A DNA stretch of 64,000 bases from Flavobacterium channae (GTDB lineage Bacteria; Bacteroidota; Bacteroidia; Flavobacteriales; Flavobacteriaceae): positions 1,240,001 to 1,304,000 of the forward strand of contig NZ_CP089096.1 in the NCBI RefSeq assembly GCF_021172165.1. The letters run 5' to 3'. Positions 49,716-59,227 of the stretch are shown piece by piece. Numbering within the stretch: the stretch's first letter is position 1; the number at the start of each line of letters is the position of its first letter. The position numbers were made by a program, and so were the translations under genes. The notes beneath the pieces were generated by a model that was not told where the DNA came from, did not search any database, and worked only from the letters and a program-made list of their open reading frames with translations.

Positions 49716-51623
49716 TTACATTTTTAAAACAATAAACTCACTACGTCTATTTTTTTGATGTTCTGCTTCGCTACAAGGAACGCCGTCTGAACAATTGTTT
49801 ACCAATTGGGTTTCGCCATAACCTTTAGCGGTTAATCTATCTCGGCTTATACCGTTTTTAACCATAAATTCAAGTGTAGATTTTGCTCTTCTGTCTGATA
49901 AAAGTTCGTTGTATTTATGAGTTTGTCTACTATCGGTATGAGATCGAATATCAATTGACATGTTTGGATATTGGTTCATAACCGCAATAATTTTTTCTAA
50001 ATCTTCAGCTGCATCAGGTCGTATGTTCCATTTATCTAAATCAAAATAAATGATACTTACATCTAATATTTTAGCTAAATCTGTTCCTACTTCAACAGGG
50101 AAAACATTGCGTTTTAATTCGATATCTAATTTCGATTCTCCTGTTACAGCAACTGGTCCAAATGATTTTTCAGTTTTTTCATATTCTTCTTTAGAAGCTC
50201 TTACATAATATTTTTTATTACATTCAATTTTAAAAGAATAAAGACCTTTATCTGAAGAAGTTGTTTCAGTAATTTTATTCATTTTATCGTCAAATAAAAC
50301 CACTTTTGCATTAGGTAAAATTTCTTTTGTATCAATGTCTGTTATAGCACCATTTAAAGTATGTGTACAAACTTTAAAAGTATAAATGTCATCAAATCCA
50401 ACACCGCCATCTCTATTTGAAGAAAAGAAACCAATGTTGTCTTTGTTTACAACATAACCAAAATCGTCCATTGAACTGTTTAAAGGTTTACCAACGTTTA
50501 CTGGTTTTTCAAACGATTTGTTTGTGTATTTAGCTTCAAAAATATCCAAACCACCTAATCCAGGATGTCCATCAGAAGCAAAGAATAAATTATTATTTGG
50601 GTCAATAAAGGGAAACGTTTCTCTACCTTCGGTATTGATATCTGGACCTAAATTTTCAGGTGTTCCAAAATTACCATTGCTGTCAATAGAGACTTTATAT
50701 AAATCGGAATTTCCAAAACTTCCAGGCATATCTGATGCAAAATACAAGGTTTTTTCATCAGGGCTTAATGCTGGGTGAGCCGTTTTGTAATTGTCGTTAG
50801 AAAATGGAAGCTCTTTAATGTTTGTCCATTCGCCATTAACCAATTCGGCTTTGTAAATTTTCTCCATGATAACTTTGTCATCACTTTTTCTTTTTTTACC
50901 GTCGTTGTAATTATTTCGGGTAAAATACATGGTTTTGCCATCTTTTGTAAAAATAGGTGAGGACTCGTTAAATTTGGTATTTACAGTTTTAGAAAAATTT
51001 TCAACACTTCCCAATTTTCCTTTATCATCAATAGAGGTTACAAATAAATCGGTAAAGTTTTGTTTTGTCCAATCATGAATTTTAGAATATTGATTGCCTT
51101 CGCTTCTTGAAGAAGTAAATACAATTTGATTTCCAAAAAACGAAGGTCCGTAATCGTAATACTCTGAATTAACATCGGTTTTATCCATAGTATATTTTCC
51201 AGAAACGGCATCGATATCTTTTAGATAATCTTTATTTTCTGCAAACAATTTACCTCTCGAATCATTTGTTTTTTGATTGAAAAGTTCCATGTATTCATTG
51301 GATTTATCATATTTCTCTTCCGCTTTTAAAGCTTGTGCATATCTGAAATAATATTCAGGTTCGACCTCTTGATTTAGGGCAAAAAGTTCACCATACCATT
51401 TTGAAGCTTTATCTAATTCACCATTGAAGTAATAGGCGTTTCCTAATTTCTGAAATAAATCAACAGATTTATATCCTTTTTCAGCTACTTTTTCATAAAT
51501 CTCGATTGCATCAATATATGAATATTTATCATATTTTTTATCGGCTTTATTTAACTTAGCTCCTTGTCCATAAGCACCAATTGTGATACTTAAAGCAACT
51601 ATTATTGTATATATTGTTTTCAT
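49716..51623 (-). CDS. OmpA-family protein with TPR and PD40 repeats (gliding/T9SS-associated)
   Basis: A 635-residue protein with a signal peptide (IGAYGQ). Residues 25-130 hold TPR-like helices, about 165-410 hold PD40-type beta-propeller units (PALSPDEKTLYFASDMPG near 284-301, FPFIDPNNNLFFASDG near 335-350), and about 420-500 a carboxypeptidase-regulatory-like domain. The C-terminal OmpA domain is seen as IRSHTDSRQTHKYNELLSDRR near 562-582 and KGYGETQLVNNC, which binds peptidoglycan. It is the last gene of a PorP/SprF and adhesin row. PorE and related T9SS proteins share this domain order. Confidence 0.85.
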   Translation of the reverse strand: MKTIYTIIVALSITIGAYGQGAKLNKADKKYDKYSYIDAIEIYEKVAEKGYKSVDLFQKLGNAYYFNGELDKASKWYGELFALNQEVEPEYYFRYAQALKAEEKYDKSNEYMELFNQKTNDSRGKLFAENKDYLKDIDAVSGKYTMDKTDVNSEYYDYGPSFFGNQIVFTSSRSEGNQYSKIHDWTKQNFTDLFVTSIDDKGKLGSVENFSKTVNTKFNESSPIFTKDGKTMYFTRNNYNDGKKRKSDDKVIMEKIYKAELVNGEWTNIKELPFSNDNYKTAHPALSPDEKTLYFASDMPGSFGNSDLYKVSIDSNGNFGTPENLGPDINTEGRETFPFIDPNNNLFFASDGHPGLGGLDIFEAKYTNKSFEKPVNVGKPLNSSMDDFGYVVNKDNIGFFSSNRDGGVGFDDIYTFKVCTHTLNGAITDIDTKEILPNAKVVLFDDKMNKITETTSSDKGLYSFKIECNKKYYVRASKEEYEKTEKSFGPVAVTGESKLDIELKRNVFPVEVGTDLAKILDVSIIYFDLDKWNIRPDAAEDLEKIIAVMNQYPNMSIDIRSHTDSRQTHKYNELLSDRRAKSTLEFMVKNGISRDRLTAKGYGETQLVNNCSDGVPCSEAEHQKNRRSEFIVLKM

Positions 51624-51634
51624 AATCGGATAGT

Positions 51635-52543
51635 TTAAAAGAATCTAGGTGCTGAAACTTTGCTTCTGTTGAAAAATTCGTATCGTAAGAAAATTTCATG
51701 AGATCCTGAGTTATAATTTGCAAGCTTAGTTGTTTCTAAATCATATCCATATCCAATAAACCAAGAATCAGAAATTTGAAATCCTGCCAGTGCACTTACA
51801 GAGGCATCCCATCTATAGGCAGCTCCTAATGTTAACTTATCGAAGAACAAAAAGTTTGCAGTTACATCTGCTTGTAAAGGAGCTCCTTCTACAATTTTAC
51901 TTAATAAAGCAGGTTTAAAATCGATATTATCACTTAATGTGAATACGTGACCAGCAATAAAGTAAAAGTGCATTTTTTCTTTAGTAATTTCAACATTGTT
52001 ATCGTTATATCGGAACGATTCAAAAATATTAGGAACAGATAATCCAAAATAAGTTTTATCAGAGAATAGGTATAAACCAGCTCCAACATTTGGAGAAAAC
52101 TCGGTATCCATATTCTGGAATTGCGGATCCATAGGATCGTAAATTCTTAATTTATTGACATCAAGTTGAAATAAATTTCCTGTTCCTTTTAAACCTAATG
52201 ATAATTTATAGTTTTCTGAAATTTGAATGAAATAAGCTAAATCTACTGAAATTTCATTTTCTGAAACAGGTCCAATTTCGTCATTGACGAAATTTAAACC
52301 TATTCCAAAATTTGAATCCCCTAATGGTGCGTTTATAGAAAAATTATTTGTTACTGGAGCACCGTCTAATCCAACCCACTGATTTCTATGAAGTAAAAAA
52401 GCGGTTATCGTTTCTCTAGAACCCGCATATGCAGGGTTAACTAGACATGTATTGTACATATATTGAGTGTATTGAGAATCCTGTTGAGAATAGCACATAC
52501 TATGTAAAATGAATGCACAAAATATAGTTAAAATCGTTTTCAT
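51635..52543 (-). CDS. PorP/SprF-family type IX secretion outer membrane protein
   Basis: A 302-residue protein with a signal peptide (CAFILHSMCYS). The mature N-terminus QQDSQYTQYMYNTCLVNPAYAGSRE (split over residues 20-44) is the PorP/SprF hallmark. The rest alternates short beta strands typical of an outer-membrane beta barrel and ends with a Phe-containing strand RFF. By family knowledge such proteins attach or export SprB-like adhesins with type B sorting domains. The partial adhesin gene directly upstream carries such a domain, so this pair fits sprB-sprF. Confidence 0.9.
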   Translation of the reverse strand: MKTILTIFCAFILHSMCYSQQDSQYTQYMYNTCLVNPAYAGSRETITAFLLHRNQWVGLDGAPVTNNFSINAPLGDSNFGIGLNFVNDEIGPVSENEISVDLAYFIQISENYKLSLGLKGTGNLFQLDVNKLRIYDPMDPQFQNMDTEFSPNVGAGLYLFSDKTYFGLSVPNIFESFRYNDNNVEITKEKMHFYFIAGHVFTLSDNIDFKPALLSKIVEGAPLQADVTANFLFFDKLTLGAAYRWDASVSALAGFQISDSWFIGYGYDLETTKLANYNSGSHEIFLRYEFFNRSKVSAPRFF

Positions 52544-52573
52544 CTTTTTTCGTATTTAAGTTGCTGGTATCTA

Positions 52574-54778
52574 TTAACGGTTAAGGTATAAGTATCCAGA
52601 TTTATCATGGGATTTATTTTCTTCATCTGTATATTTCAGAATGTAAAAATAGGTTCCATCAGGTAGCAGTTCGTTTTTACTAACGGTACTTCTACCTTCA
52701 GATACTCCTTTAAATGATTTAAGACCATTGTCATAACCTGTTGTGTCATAGACTAAAATTCCCCATCTGTTATAAATTTCTACTGTATTATTTGGATAAC
52801 ATTCAAGTCCGTCGATAAAGAAGAAGTCGTTTGAATTGTCGTTATTAGGTGAAACCGCGTTATAAACTGTTATTTCGCAGGCTGCCAATACAACACAATC
52901 ATCATTTACATTTAAGTAAACTTCGTAAATCATTGGACAAGAATTATCTTCTAATTCAACTACATATTGTAGCGTGTAATATCCTAGAGTTACATTTGAT
53001 GGATCAAAAATACTTCCTGATAATCCACCTGAACTTGTAACTTCGCTCCACGTACCTGTTGTAGGAATTGAATCGTCTAATATAGTAAATAAATCTATAG
53101 GATCTTCTTCAACACATATTGCGTATGGAATAGCATCGAAAGGTTCATCAACACGAACATTTATAGTTTGTGTGAAATTTGCTTCGTTACCACAGTTGTC
53201 TGAAACTGTCCATTCGCGAATTATTATATATTCATAAATTGAAACTATTGTAGATGTTTCATTGTAAACCACATCATGTATACCTGAACAGTTATCTGTA
53301 AATCCTAATTGAGGAACTGCAGGAATTTCTGAACAAGAAACATTAATTTCTGAACTAATAGGAGTAGTCAACACTGGCGGTGTATTATCAAATACTGTTA
53401 TGGTTTGTGTATAACTAGTATTGTTATTACAATCATCTGTTATAGTCCAAGTTCTGTAGATAATATATTCACCTTCACAAGAAGAGTTTTCATTATCTAT
53501 TGTATCAACTACTGAAATAGAAACTTCATTATCGCAGTTATCACTTCCTGACATGTTTGCTGCTATTGGAATATTATCACAAGAAACACTTACGTTTGCT
53601 GGTAATTCACTTGTGAAGACAGGCGTAGTAGTATCTTGAATAAAAAATGATGCAGTTGTACTTGTTGAATTTCCGCATTCATCTGTGGCTATAAACTCAG
53701 CAGTATACTCAGTATTTGGGCATCCTGTAGAAATTGAACTAACTACTAAATTACTCCAAGTAACAGAAGAACAAGCGTCGCTAGCCGAAGCACCACCATT
53801 AGAAGCTAACCAAGCATTTAAGTCAGCAGTATTACCATTACCATCACATTCTACCGTCATGTTAGCAGCTTGAATGCTGATAACCGGAGCAGTAGTATCT
53901 TGAATAGTAAATGTAGCAGTTGATGAAGTACTATTTCCACAATCATCAGTAGCAGTGAAAGTCACACTAGCAGTTCCAGTAGCTCCACAAGCATCAGAAA
54001 GTGAACTGAAGTTATTTGACCAAGTCACAGAAGAACAAGCATCGCTAGCAGCACTACCACCGTTAGAAGCTAACCAAGCATTTAGATCGTCAGTATTTCC
54101 ATTACCATCACATTCTACCGTCATGTTAGCAGCTTGAATGCTGATAACTGGAGCGGTAGTATCTTGAATAGTAAATGTTGCAGTTGATGAAGTACTATTT
54201 CCACAATCATCAGTAGCAGTGAAAGTCACACTAGCAGTTCCAGAAGCTCCACAAGCATCAGAAAGTGAAGTAAAGTTGTTTGACCAAGTTACAGAAGAAC
54301 AAGCATCGCTAGCAGCACTACCACCATTAGAAGCTAACCAAGCATTTAAGTCAGCAGTATTACCATTACCATCACATTCTACCGTCATGTTAGCCGCTTG
54401 AATGCTGATAACTGGCGTAGTAGTATCTTGAATAGTAAATGTTGCAGTTGATGAAGTACTATTTCCACAATCATCAGTAGCAGTGAAAGTCACACTAGCA
54501 GTTCCAGTTGCTCCACAAGCATCAGAAAGAGAGCTAAAGTTGTTTGACCAAGTTACAGAAGAACAAGCATCGCTAGCCGAAGCACCACCATTAGAAGCTA
54601 ACCAAGCATTTAAGTCAGCAGTATTACCACTACCATCACATTCTACCGTCATGTTAGAAGCTTGAATGCTGATAACAGGAGCAGTAGTATCTTGAATAGT
54701 GAAAGTAGCAGTTGATGAAGTACTGTTACCACAATCATCAGTAGCAGTGAAAGTCACACTAGCAGTTCCTGTTGCTCC
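52574..54778 (-). pseudogene. C-terminal part of a SprB-like repeat adhesin, cut by an IS element
   Basis: The reading frame is open up to the IS end at 54779 with no proper start; a GTG at 54757 is only the first usable codon. The N-terminal remainder is four tandem 88-residue units with paired Cys (TATDDCGNST, VECDG, SDACSS, SDACGA). Two diverged HYR-like units follow, and then a gliding-motility type B T9SS domain: AVSPNNDNSNDFFFIDG, then YNRWGILVYDT and GTYFYILKY, ending in GYLYLNR. The lost 5' part probably encoded a long repeat region and the signal peptide. Confidence 0.85.
53700..54760. repeat. 264-bp tandem coding repeats in the adhesin gene
   Basis: Units spaced exactly 264 bp (88 codons) are nearly identical at DNA level, differing at scattered third positions and a few codons such as GASA/GSAA. 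Four units are visible, the last diverging after VTWSN. The homogeneity suggests recent duplication or gene conversion. Confidence 0.88.
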
Positions 54779-54857
54779 TGTAAATCGTCAGCAAAAAGTG
54801 GACTGATTTAGTTCAAAACTAAGAGAGTGTTTTCAAAATCCTTAAATTTGAATTATT

Positions 54858-55211
54858 ATGAAAACACCCAAGAAAAAAACAGCAGAGAATTTCATCAAAG
54901 ACATTCGTAGAAACACACGAAGAATCTTTAGTTCTGAACAAAAAATTCAGATTGTTATGGAAGCTTTACGAGCAGAAATGTCAGTTGCAGAATTGTGTCG
55001 TAAGTATTCCATTAATGAATCTCAGTTTTATAAGTGGAACAAAGAATTTTTGGAAGCAGGTAAAAAGCGTTTAGCAGGCGATGTAACAAGAGAAGCTACG
55101 AGTGATGAAGTATCAGAGCTCAAGAAAGAAAATCAGTCTTTAAAAGTAATGATTGCCGATTTAGTTTTACGCTACGATATTGTAAAAAAAAGCTTGGACA
55201 TGCTGGATTAA
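54858..55211 (+). CDS. IS3-family transposase OrfA
   Basis: A 117-residue protein. A Lys-rich N-terminus is followed by an HTH: EQKIQIVMEALRAEMSVAEL near residues 27-46 and RKYSINESQFYKWNKEFLE near 48-66. A leucine-zipper-like helix (SELKKENQSLKVMIADLVLR) follows near 89-108, which dimerises the protein. The frame ends 20 bp before the OrfB ATG. An A8 run followed by G (55184-55192) near its end lets ribosomes shift by -1, giving an OrfAB fusion through KLGHAGLTEKFKKYMRL. Confidence 0.92.
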   Translation: MKTPKKKTAENFIKDIRRNTRRIFSSEQKIQIVMEALRAEMSVAELCRKYSINESQFYKWNKEFLEAGKKRLAGDVTREATSDEVSELKKENQSLKVMIADLVLRYDIVKKSLDMLD

Positions 55212-55231
55212 CTGAAAAGTTTAAGAAATAT

Positions 55232-56242
55232 ATGCGACTTACAGTATCCGAAAAACAAGAAATCATTCACATGGTTACTCGTTCAGAAATTGGCGTAAAT
55301 CGAACACTTCGGGAGATTGGAATCAATAAAAGTACGTTTTACAATTGGTATCATGCTTACAGCGAAAATGGTGTTGAAGGATTGCTTCCAACCAAAAGAG
55401 CAGCAAACAGGCAATGGAATAGCATTCCACAAGAGCAGAAGAATTTGGTTGTAAAATTAGCTTTAGATTATCCTGATTTGTCTTCTCGAGAATTAGCCTA
55501 TAAAATCACTGATGAACAACAGATATTCCTATCAGAATCAAGTGTTTATCGGATTTTAAAGTCAAGAGGTTTAATTACAGCTCCAGCTCATATTTTTCTG
55601 AGTGCAGGTAATGAATTTACAGACAAAACAGGCTTTGTTCATCAAATGTGGCAAACGGATTTTACCTATTTTAAAATATTGGGTTGGGGTTGGTATTACT
55701 TGAGTACGGTTTTAGATGATTACAGCCGATACATTGTGCATTGGGAACTTTGCTCAAGCATGAAAGCCGATGATGTAAAAAGAACTGTGGATACTGCCAT
55801 TAAAAAAGCAAAATTGGTAACTAAACAAAAACCAAAACTCTTGTCAGACAATGGTTCGTGCTATATTGCAAGCGAATTAAAAACGTATTTAAAAGACAAT
55901 TATCAAATGCAACAAGTACATGGCAGACCCAATCATCCACAAACACAAGGAAAAATTGAACGCTATCACAGAACTATGAAAAACGTGGTAAAACTTGATA
56001 ATTACTTTGCTCCCGAAGAATTAGAAGCTGCTTTAGAAAAGTTTGTTTATCGCTATAACAATGAACGCTATCATGAATCATTAAACAACTTAACCCCAGC
56101 AGATGTCTATTTTGGAAGAGGTGAAATGATTTTAAAAGAACGTGAACGATTAAAGAAAATGGCTATTATTGGCCGAAGAAATGAGTACCAAAAATTAAAA
56201 TTAACAACAAATCAAAAAAAACATTTATCTTTGAATTATTAA
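55232..56242 (+). CDS. IS3-family transposase OrfB (DDE integrase)
   Basis: A 336-residue rve-type transposase. An N-terminal HTH (INKSTFYNWYHAYSENG near 27-43) is followed by the catalytic core. The first Asp is in WQTDFTYFK near 138-146, the second in LSDNGSCYIASE near 202-213, and the Glu in QGKIERYHRTMK near 238-249. All three DDE residues are present, so the element should be active. The ATG start gives OrfB alone; most product is expected from the -1 frameshift with OrfA. It ends 46 bp inside the right inverted repeat. Confidence 0.93.
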   Translation: MRLTVSEKQEIIHMVTRSEIGVNRTLREIGINKSTFYNWYHAYSENGVEGLLPTKRAANRQWNSIPQEQKNLVVKLALDYPDLSSRELAYKITDEQQIFLSESSVYRILKSRGLITAPAHIFLSAGNEFTDKTGFVHQMWQTDFTYFKILGWGWYYLSTVLDDYSRYIVHWELCSSMKADDVKRTVDTAIKKAKLVTKQKPKLLSDNGSCYIASELKTYLKDNYQMQQVHGRPNHPQTQGKIERYHRTMKNVVKLDNYFAPEELEAALEKFVYRYNNERYHESLNNLTPADVYFGRGEMILKERERLKKMAIIGRRNEYQKLKLTTNQKKHLSLNY

Positions 56243-56270
56243 CTAAATACTCTCTTAGGAAAAGTCCACT

Positions 56271-57068
56271 TTAGTTTGAAGACGTACAGGTTCGATTAAT
56301 CTTTCTATTTCGTATTTCTAAGAATGTATGGTAATAGTCGCCAAGGTCAATGTCGAAAATAGATTCAGCAATTTTTGCCATTTCTTTTATATCAGTATTC
56401 CCATTATTGAATGCTCCTTTAGCATAAAGTGCATAAATAAGTTCTATCAATGCTCGTTTGCTTTCAGTCCATTTTAGCAGAGGTTTAATCTCTTCTTTTC
56501 CCTTTGAGCCGTTTTCGTTTTTATAGGTTTGATTTTCTATATAGAGTTGTATCAAATCGTTCGCAATTATTTTTGCTACCTTGTAATCGTGCGATGTTGT
56601 GAAATTATGGTCAGATTCAAAATAATAGGTATCGAGGTTTAATTTGATGTCGTGCTTTCCTCTAACAAAATATTTATGGTCAAGATAGGTGCTATCTGTT
56701 CTGTAATACCTATAAAATTCAAGATTATTATCGAAATACTTTTTAATCTTTGAAATTTCATTATTCAGATATTTTGAAATTGCTTTGCTACCGCCGTATG
56801 GTTTTTTGGATTCAATTTTATATATTGAGTTATAATAAATCAATTTAGATAAAATACCGGGTTTGACCTTTTTGAAGAAGTATATCTCTTCTTCCACAGA
56901 GTCAAACTTTTTGGATACAACAATATCTTTTATTTCGGATAGTCTATTTAATATAAGAACGATAGCTTGTTCAATCATTGGCATAGAATTATCAAATTCT
57001 TCAACCAAATCATCAATTTCTTCATTTAAATTCTCAATCAGCTTTTTACAGTACTCTATCATCAGCAA
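56271..57068 (-). pseudogene. RteC-like regulator truncated by the IS element
   Basis: A 265-residue frame. The RteC pattern is clear: EQAIVLILNRLSEIKDIV near 32-49, EEEIYFFKKVKPGILSKLIYY near 59-79, FTTSHDYKVAKIIANDLIQ near 155-173, and KRALIELIYALYAKGAFNNG near 208-227. After DYYHTFLEIRNRKINRT the last five residues (CTSSN) and stop come from the IS end. RteC normally continues with about 20 to 30 more residues. RteC regulates tra genes in CTnDOT-like conjugative transposons, so the DNA to the right is probably ICE-derived. Function of the cut protein is doubtful. Confidence 0.8.
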
Positions 57069-57190
57069 AAGTATTCATTAGTTAAGTCATTTTAAATTTG
57101 GGGAGAGCTTATAGAATAGACTTTTTGATTATCGTAAAACTTATAGTTGTGTGGATTTGCATCAAAAACTTTTTAAAGTAGGTCTTATAC

Positions 57191-57778
57191 TTATTGATTA
57201 TTGTAATCAATATCCAAATTATATTTAGACAGTAACCCTGCAAGGTTAAGAACTGAAAACTTCGCTTTCTTCATCTTATTTCCATCCGGGTCTATCGAAA
57301 AATTGACGGCTGTCCTGAAATCAGTTTTTTCAAGATTGGTATTGGAAAACCTTGCCAAAGTAAGGTCGCACTCCAAAAATTCCGAAGCTGTTAGGTCAGC
57401 TTCGGAAAACTCTACATCTTTTAATGTACAGTTTTTGAAAGTTGTCTTTTTTAGCTTTGTTCCAAAGAAATTGCTGTAATCCAAATGGCAATCGGTAAAT
57501 GAAAAAGAGAATGCGAACTTGCTGCATCTTGTAAAATCCACGCCAAGCATTTTACAACCGATAAATTTTGCATTTCTGAAGCCCGTTTCCACAATATCCG
57601 CCATTGAAAAGTTGCATTGTTTAAATGTGCAGTCTTCGAAATCATTCTCCCTTAAATCACTCTTGTTAAAATCACAGCTTACAAACTCACATTTTACAAA
57701 CTCCCTGTTCCTTAATTTCTTTTCGGCATAATCAACGCCTGAAAATGTTTTATTTTGATGAACTACTGTTTCTTCCAT
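57191..57778 (-). CDS. Pentapeptide-repeat protein
   Basis: A 195-residue protein made almost wholly of A(D/N)LxX-type pentapeptide units from about residue 25 to 165, for example FVSCDFNKSDLRENDFEDCTF. The central Phe or Leu comes at every fifth place, giving a right-handed quadrilateral beta-helix. A less regular loop FSFSFTDCHLDYSNFFGTKL lies near 90-110, as in Qnr-type proteins that mimic DNA and protect gyrase. Quinolone protection is possible but not shown. It is the last gene of a TetR-SMR row in a resistance-like segment. Confidence 0.82.
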   Translation of the reverse strand: MEETVVHQNKTFSGVDYAEKKLRNREFVKCEFVSCDFNKSDLRENDFEDCTFKQCNFSMADIVETGFRNAKFIGCKMLGVDFTRCSKFAFSFSFTDCHLDYSNFFGTKLKKTTFKNCTLKDVEFSEADLTASEFLECDLTLARFSNTNLEKTDFRTAVNFSIDPDGNKMKKAKFSVLNLAGLLSKYNLDIDYNNQ

Positions 57779-57792
57779 TTATCTAAATTTAT

Positions 57793-58221
57793 TTATATCC
57801 ATACGTGCCACGGAATACGGCTTAAAATCAGCAATAGCCCGATAGTATAGAAAATTCCCGCAAACCTGAATTTTACTGTTGCATCCTTTGCTCTTTTCGA
57901 TTTAGAATAACCGATGGTAATCAATACAATACCGATAAGCATCATCAAAGGATGCTCAAGAACATAAAGTCTTCCAATGCTGTTTTTCATTACTTCTTTT
58001 GAAAAATTGGATATGCCCAAAGGGGAAATAAAGTAAACCAAAAAGCCTATAACCAATTGCAAGTGTGCCGATACAAGACCAGCCAATAATATTTTCTTGC
58101 TATTTCCGGAATATTCCTTTCCTTTTGCCCAAGATGCCAGAGCGTATATAGATGCAAAAAGAAGAATTAACAATAAAGCTATCGCCAGATAAGAATGAAT
58201 GTTTTTAATAATAGTGTACAT
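57793..58221 (-). CDS. Four-helix membrane protein of unknown function
   Basis: A 142-residue protein with hydrophobic segments near 8-30, 44-68, 88-106 and 118-138. A His in the first helix (IHSYLAIALL) and another in EHPLMMLIGIVLITIGY near 89-105 could bind haem, and it reminds one of the small cytochrome-b or CopD-like membrane proteins in Bacteroidota. I cannot name a family with confidence. It lies 18 bp downstream of the SMR gene in the same orientation and 14 bp upstream of the pentapeptide gene. Confidence 0.6.
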   Translation of the reverse strand: MYTIIKNIHSYLAIALLLILLFASIYALASWAKGKEYSGNSKKILLAGLVSAHLQLVIGFLVYFISPLGISNFSKEVMKNSIGRLYVLEHPLMMLIGIVLITIGYSKSKRAKDATVKFRFAGIFYTIGLLLILSRIPWHVWI

Positions 58222-58239
58222 ACGTTGTTTATATGTTTT

Positions 58240-58569
58240 TTAATGGCTCATTGATTTTGAGAAGACATTTAATACAACTACTCCTGCTACGATAAGTGTT
58301 ATCCCTATAATTGCAGGCAGGTCAATTGAATGTTTGAATACTACGACGGATATGATGGTTGTCAAAACGATACCCAAACCGCCCCAAATGGCATAAGCCG
58401 CTCCTAATGGAATTGACTTTAATGCAATGGAAAGAAAATAAAAGCATAGTCCGTAGGACACTGCTGTTACGATAGAGGGTATTGGTTTTGTAAATTGTTG
58501 TGAAGCATTCAAAAAGCTGGAACCGATTACTTCTGATATTATAGCAAGTGCTAAAAAAAGATATTTCAT
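58240..58569 (-). CDS. SMR-family multidrug transporter (EmrE/QacE-like)
   Basis: A 109-residue protein with four transmembrane helices, the standard SMR length. The key membrane-embedded Glu is in LALAIISEVIGSSFL near residue 13. Other family motifs are SYGLCFYFLSIALKSIPLGAAYAIWGGLG (about residues 38-66) and the last helix IIGITLIVAGVVVLNV. By family knowledge it pumps quaternary ammonium or related cations by proton exchange. Its start overlaps the TetR stop by 4 bp, so the two are co-translated and the pump is probably controlled by that repressor. Confidence 0.9.
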   Translation of the reverse strand: MKYLFLALAIISEVIGSSFLNASQQFTKPIPSIVTAVSYGLCFYFLSIALKSIPLGAAYAIWGGLGIVLTTIISVVVFKHSIDLPAIIGITLIVAGVVVLNVFSKSMSH

Positions 58570-59132
58570 TTCAATTTCATTAGGTATTCAAACACTTTCT
58601 GCTTTTCCGTTTCACTTAACTGTATGGAACTCATATTTTCAGCATACCATAATCCATCTGCCACAAGAAACATAATTAAGCTCTTGGTACTTAACTCTTC
58701 ATTATCTTTGGGCATAATATGGAGGCTATACCATTCCAGCCACATCTCTCTGTATTTCGGATTAATCATAATTGCCTGCAAAACGATACGTATTGTTTTT
58801 GCATATTTTTCATCGGACTTTTTTTCCAGTACATATTTTAAATAGCCCATAGTTCCGTCTTTTTCTCCATTTTCTGTCTTGTGCAATTCCACCCAATAGG
58901 TCAGTTCGGAAAGGGTCTGGCTCATTAATTCATCGAGTAGTTCTTCCTTGTTCCTGAAATGGTGTATGATACCACCTTTGCTCAATCCGGTTTTGTCGGC
59001 AATAGCCTGAAATGTTACTTGATGCCAGTCTGTTTCTGCTCCTATTTCGGTTGCGGCATCAATGATAAGCTGTTTGTTCAGTTCTGGTTCTTTTTTCCTG
59101 TTGTAAGCGTTGTTACTACTGTTATTATCCAT
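58566..59132 (-). CDS. TetR-family repressor
   Basis: A 188-residue protein with an N-terminal TetR HTH: QLIIDAATEIGAETDWHQV near residues 21-39 and TFQAIADKTGLSKGGIIHHFRNKEELL (about 40-66), where the recognition helix is GLSKGGIIHHF. The rest is an all-helical ligand-binding domain with a Trp/Tyr-rich end (WLEWYSLHIMP). It is the first gene of the operon with SMR transporter, membrane protein and pentapeptide protein. It probably represses the operon until a drug binds. Confidence 0.9.
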   Translation of the reverse strand: MDNNSSNNAYNRKKEPELNKQLIIDAATEIGAETDWHQVTFQAIADKTGLSKGGIIHHFRNKEELLDELMSQTLSELTYWVELHKTENGEKDGTMGYLKYVLEKKSDEKYAKTIRIVLQAIMINPKYREMWLEWYSLHIMPKDNEELSTKSLIMFLVADGLWYAENMSSIQLSETEKQKVFEYLMKLK

Positions 59133-59227
59133 AAATAGTTATTTTATCGTTTCTGTATAATTTCCGGCTAAATTATCAATATAATATTTGATAGCTTCGC
59201 ATATTCAACCTTTAGCTTTCGCAAAAA

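Larger units (their letters stand above)
54779..56288 (+). mobile_element. IS3-family (IS150-like) insertion sequence
   Basis: The 1510-bp element is bounded by imperfect 26-bp inverted repeats, beginning TGTA and sharing AAAGTGGACT at their inner ends (19 of 26 match). It carries two overlapping transposase frames. The flanks are unrelated: an adhesin gene on the left and an rteC-like gene on the right. No target-site duplication is seen, so recombination between two copies or a deletion is likely. Confidence 0.88.

Noticed and set aside
53700..54760. Regular 264-bp repeats as a CRISPR or satellite array
   Set aside because: They are in one long open minus-strand frame that encodes an 88-residue adhesin unit; there are no short repeats with unique spacers.
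54770..56295. Target-site duplication flanking the IS element
   Set aside because: The 3-5 bases on the left (GCTCC) and right (GGTTC) do not match in either definition of the ends.
57191..57778. Naming the pentapeptide protein as a qnr gene
   Set aside because: The fold fits, but I cannot confirm the Qnr-specific loops or gyrase contact residues; many pentapeptide proteins have other roles.
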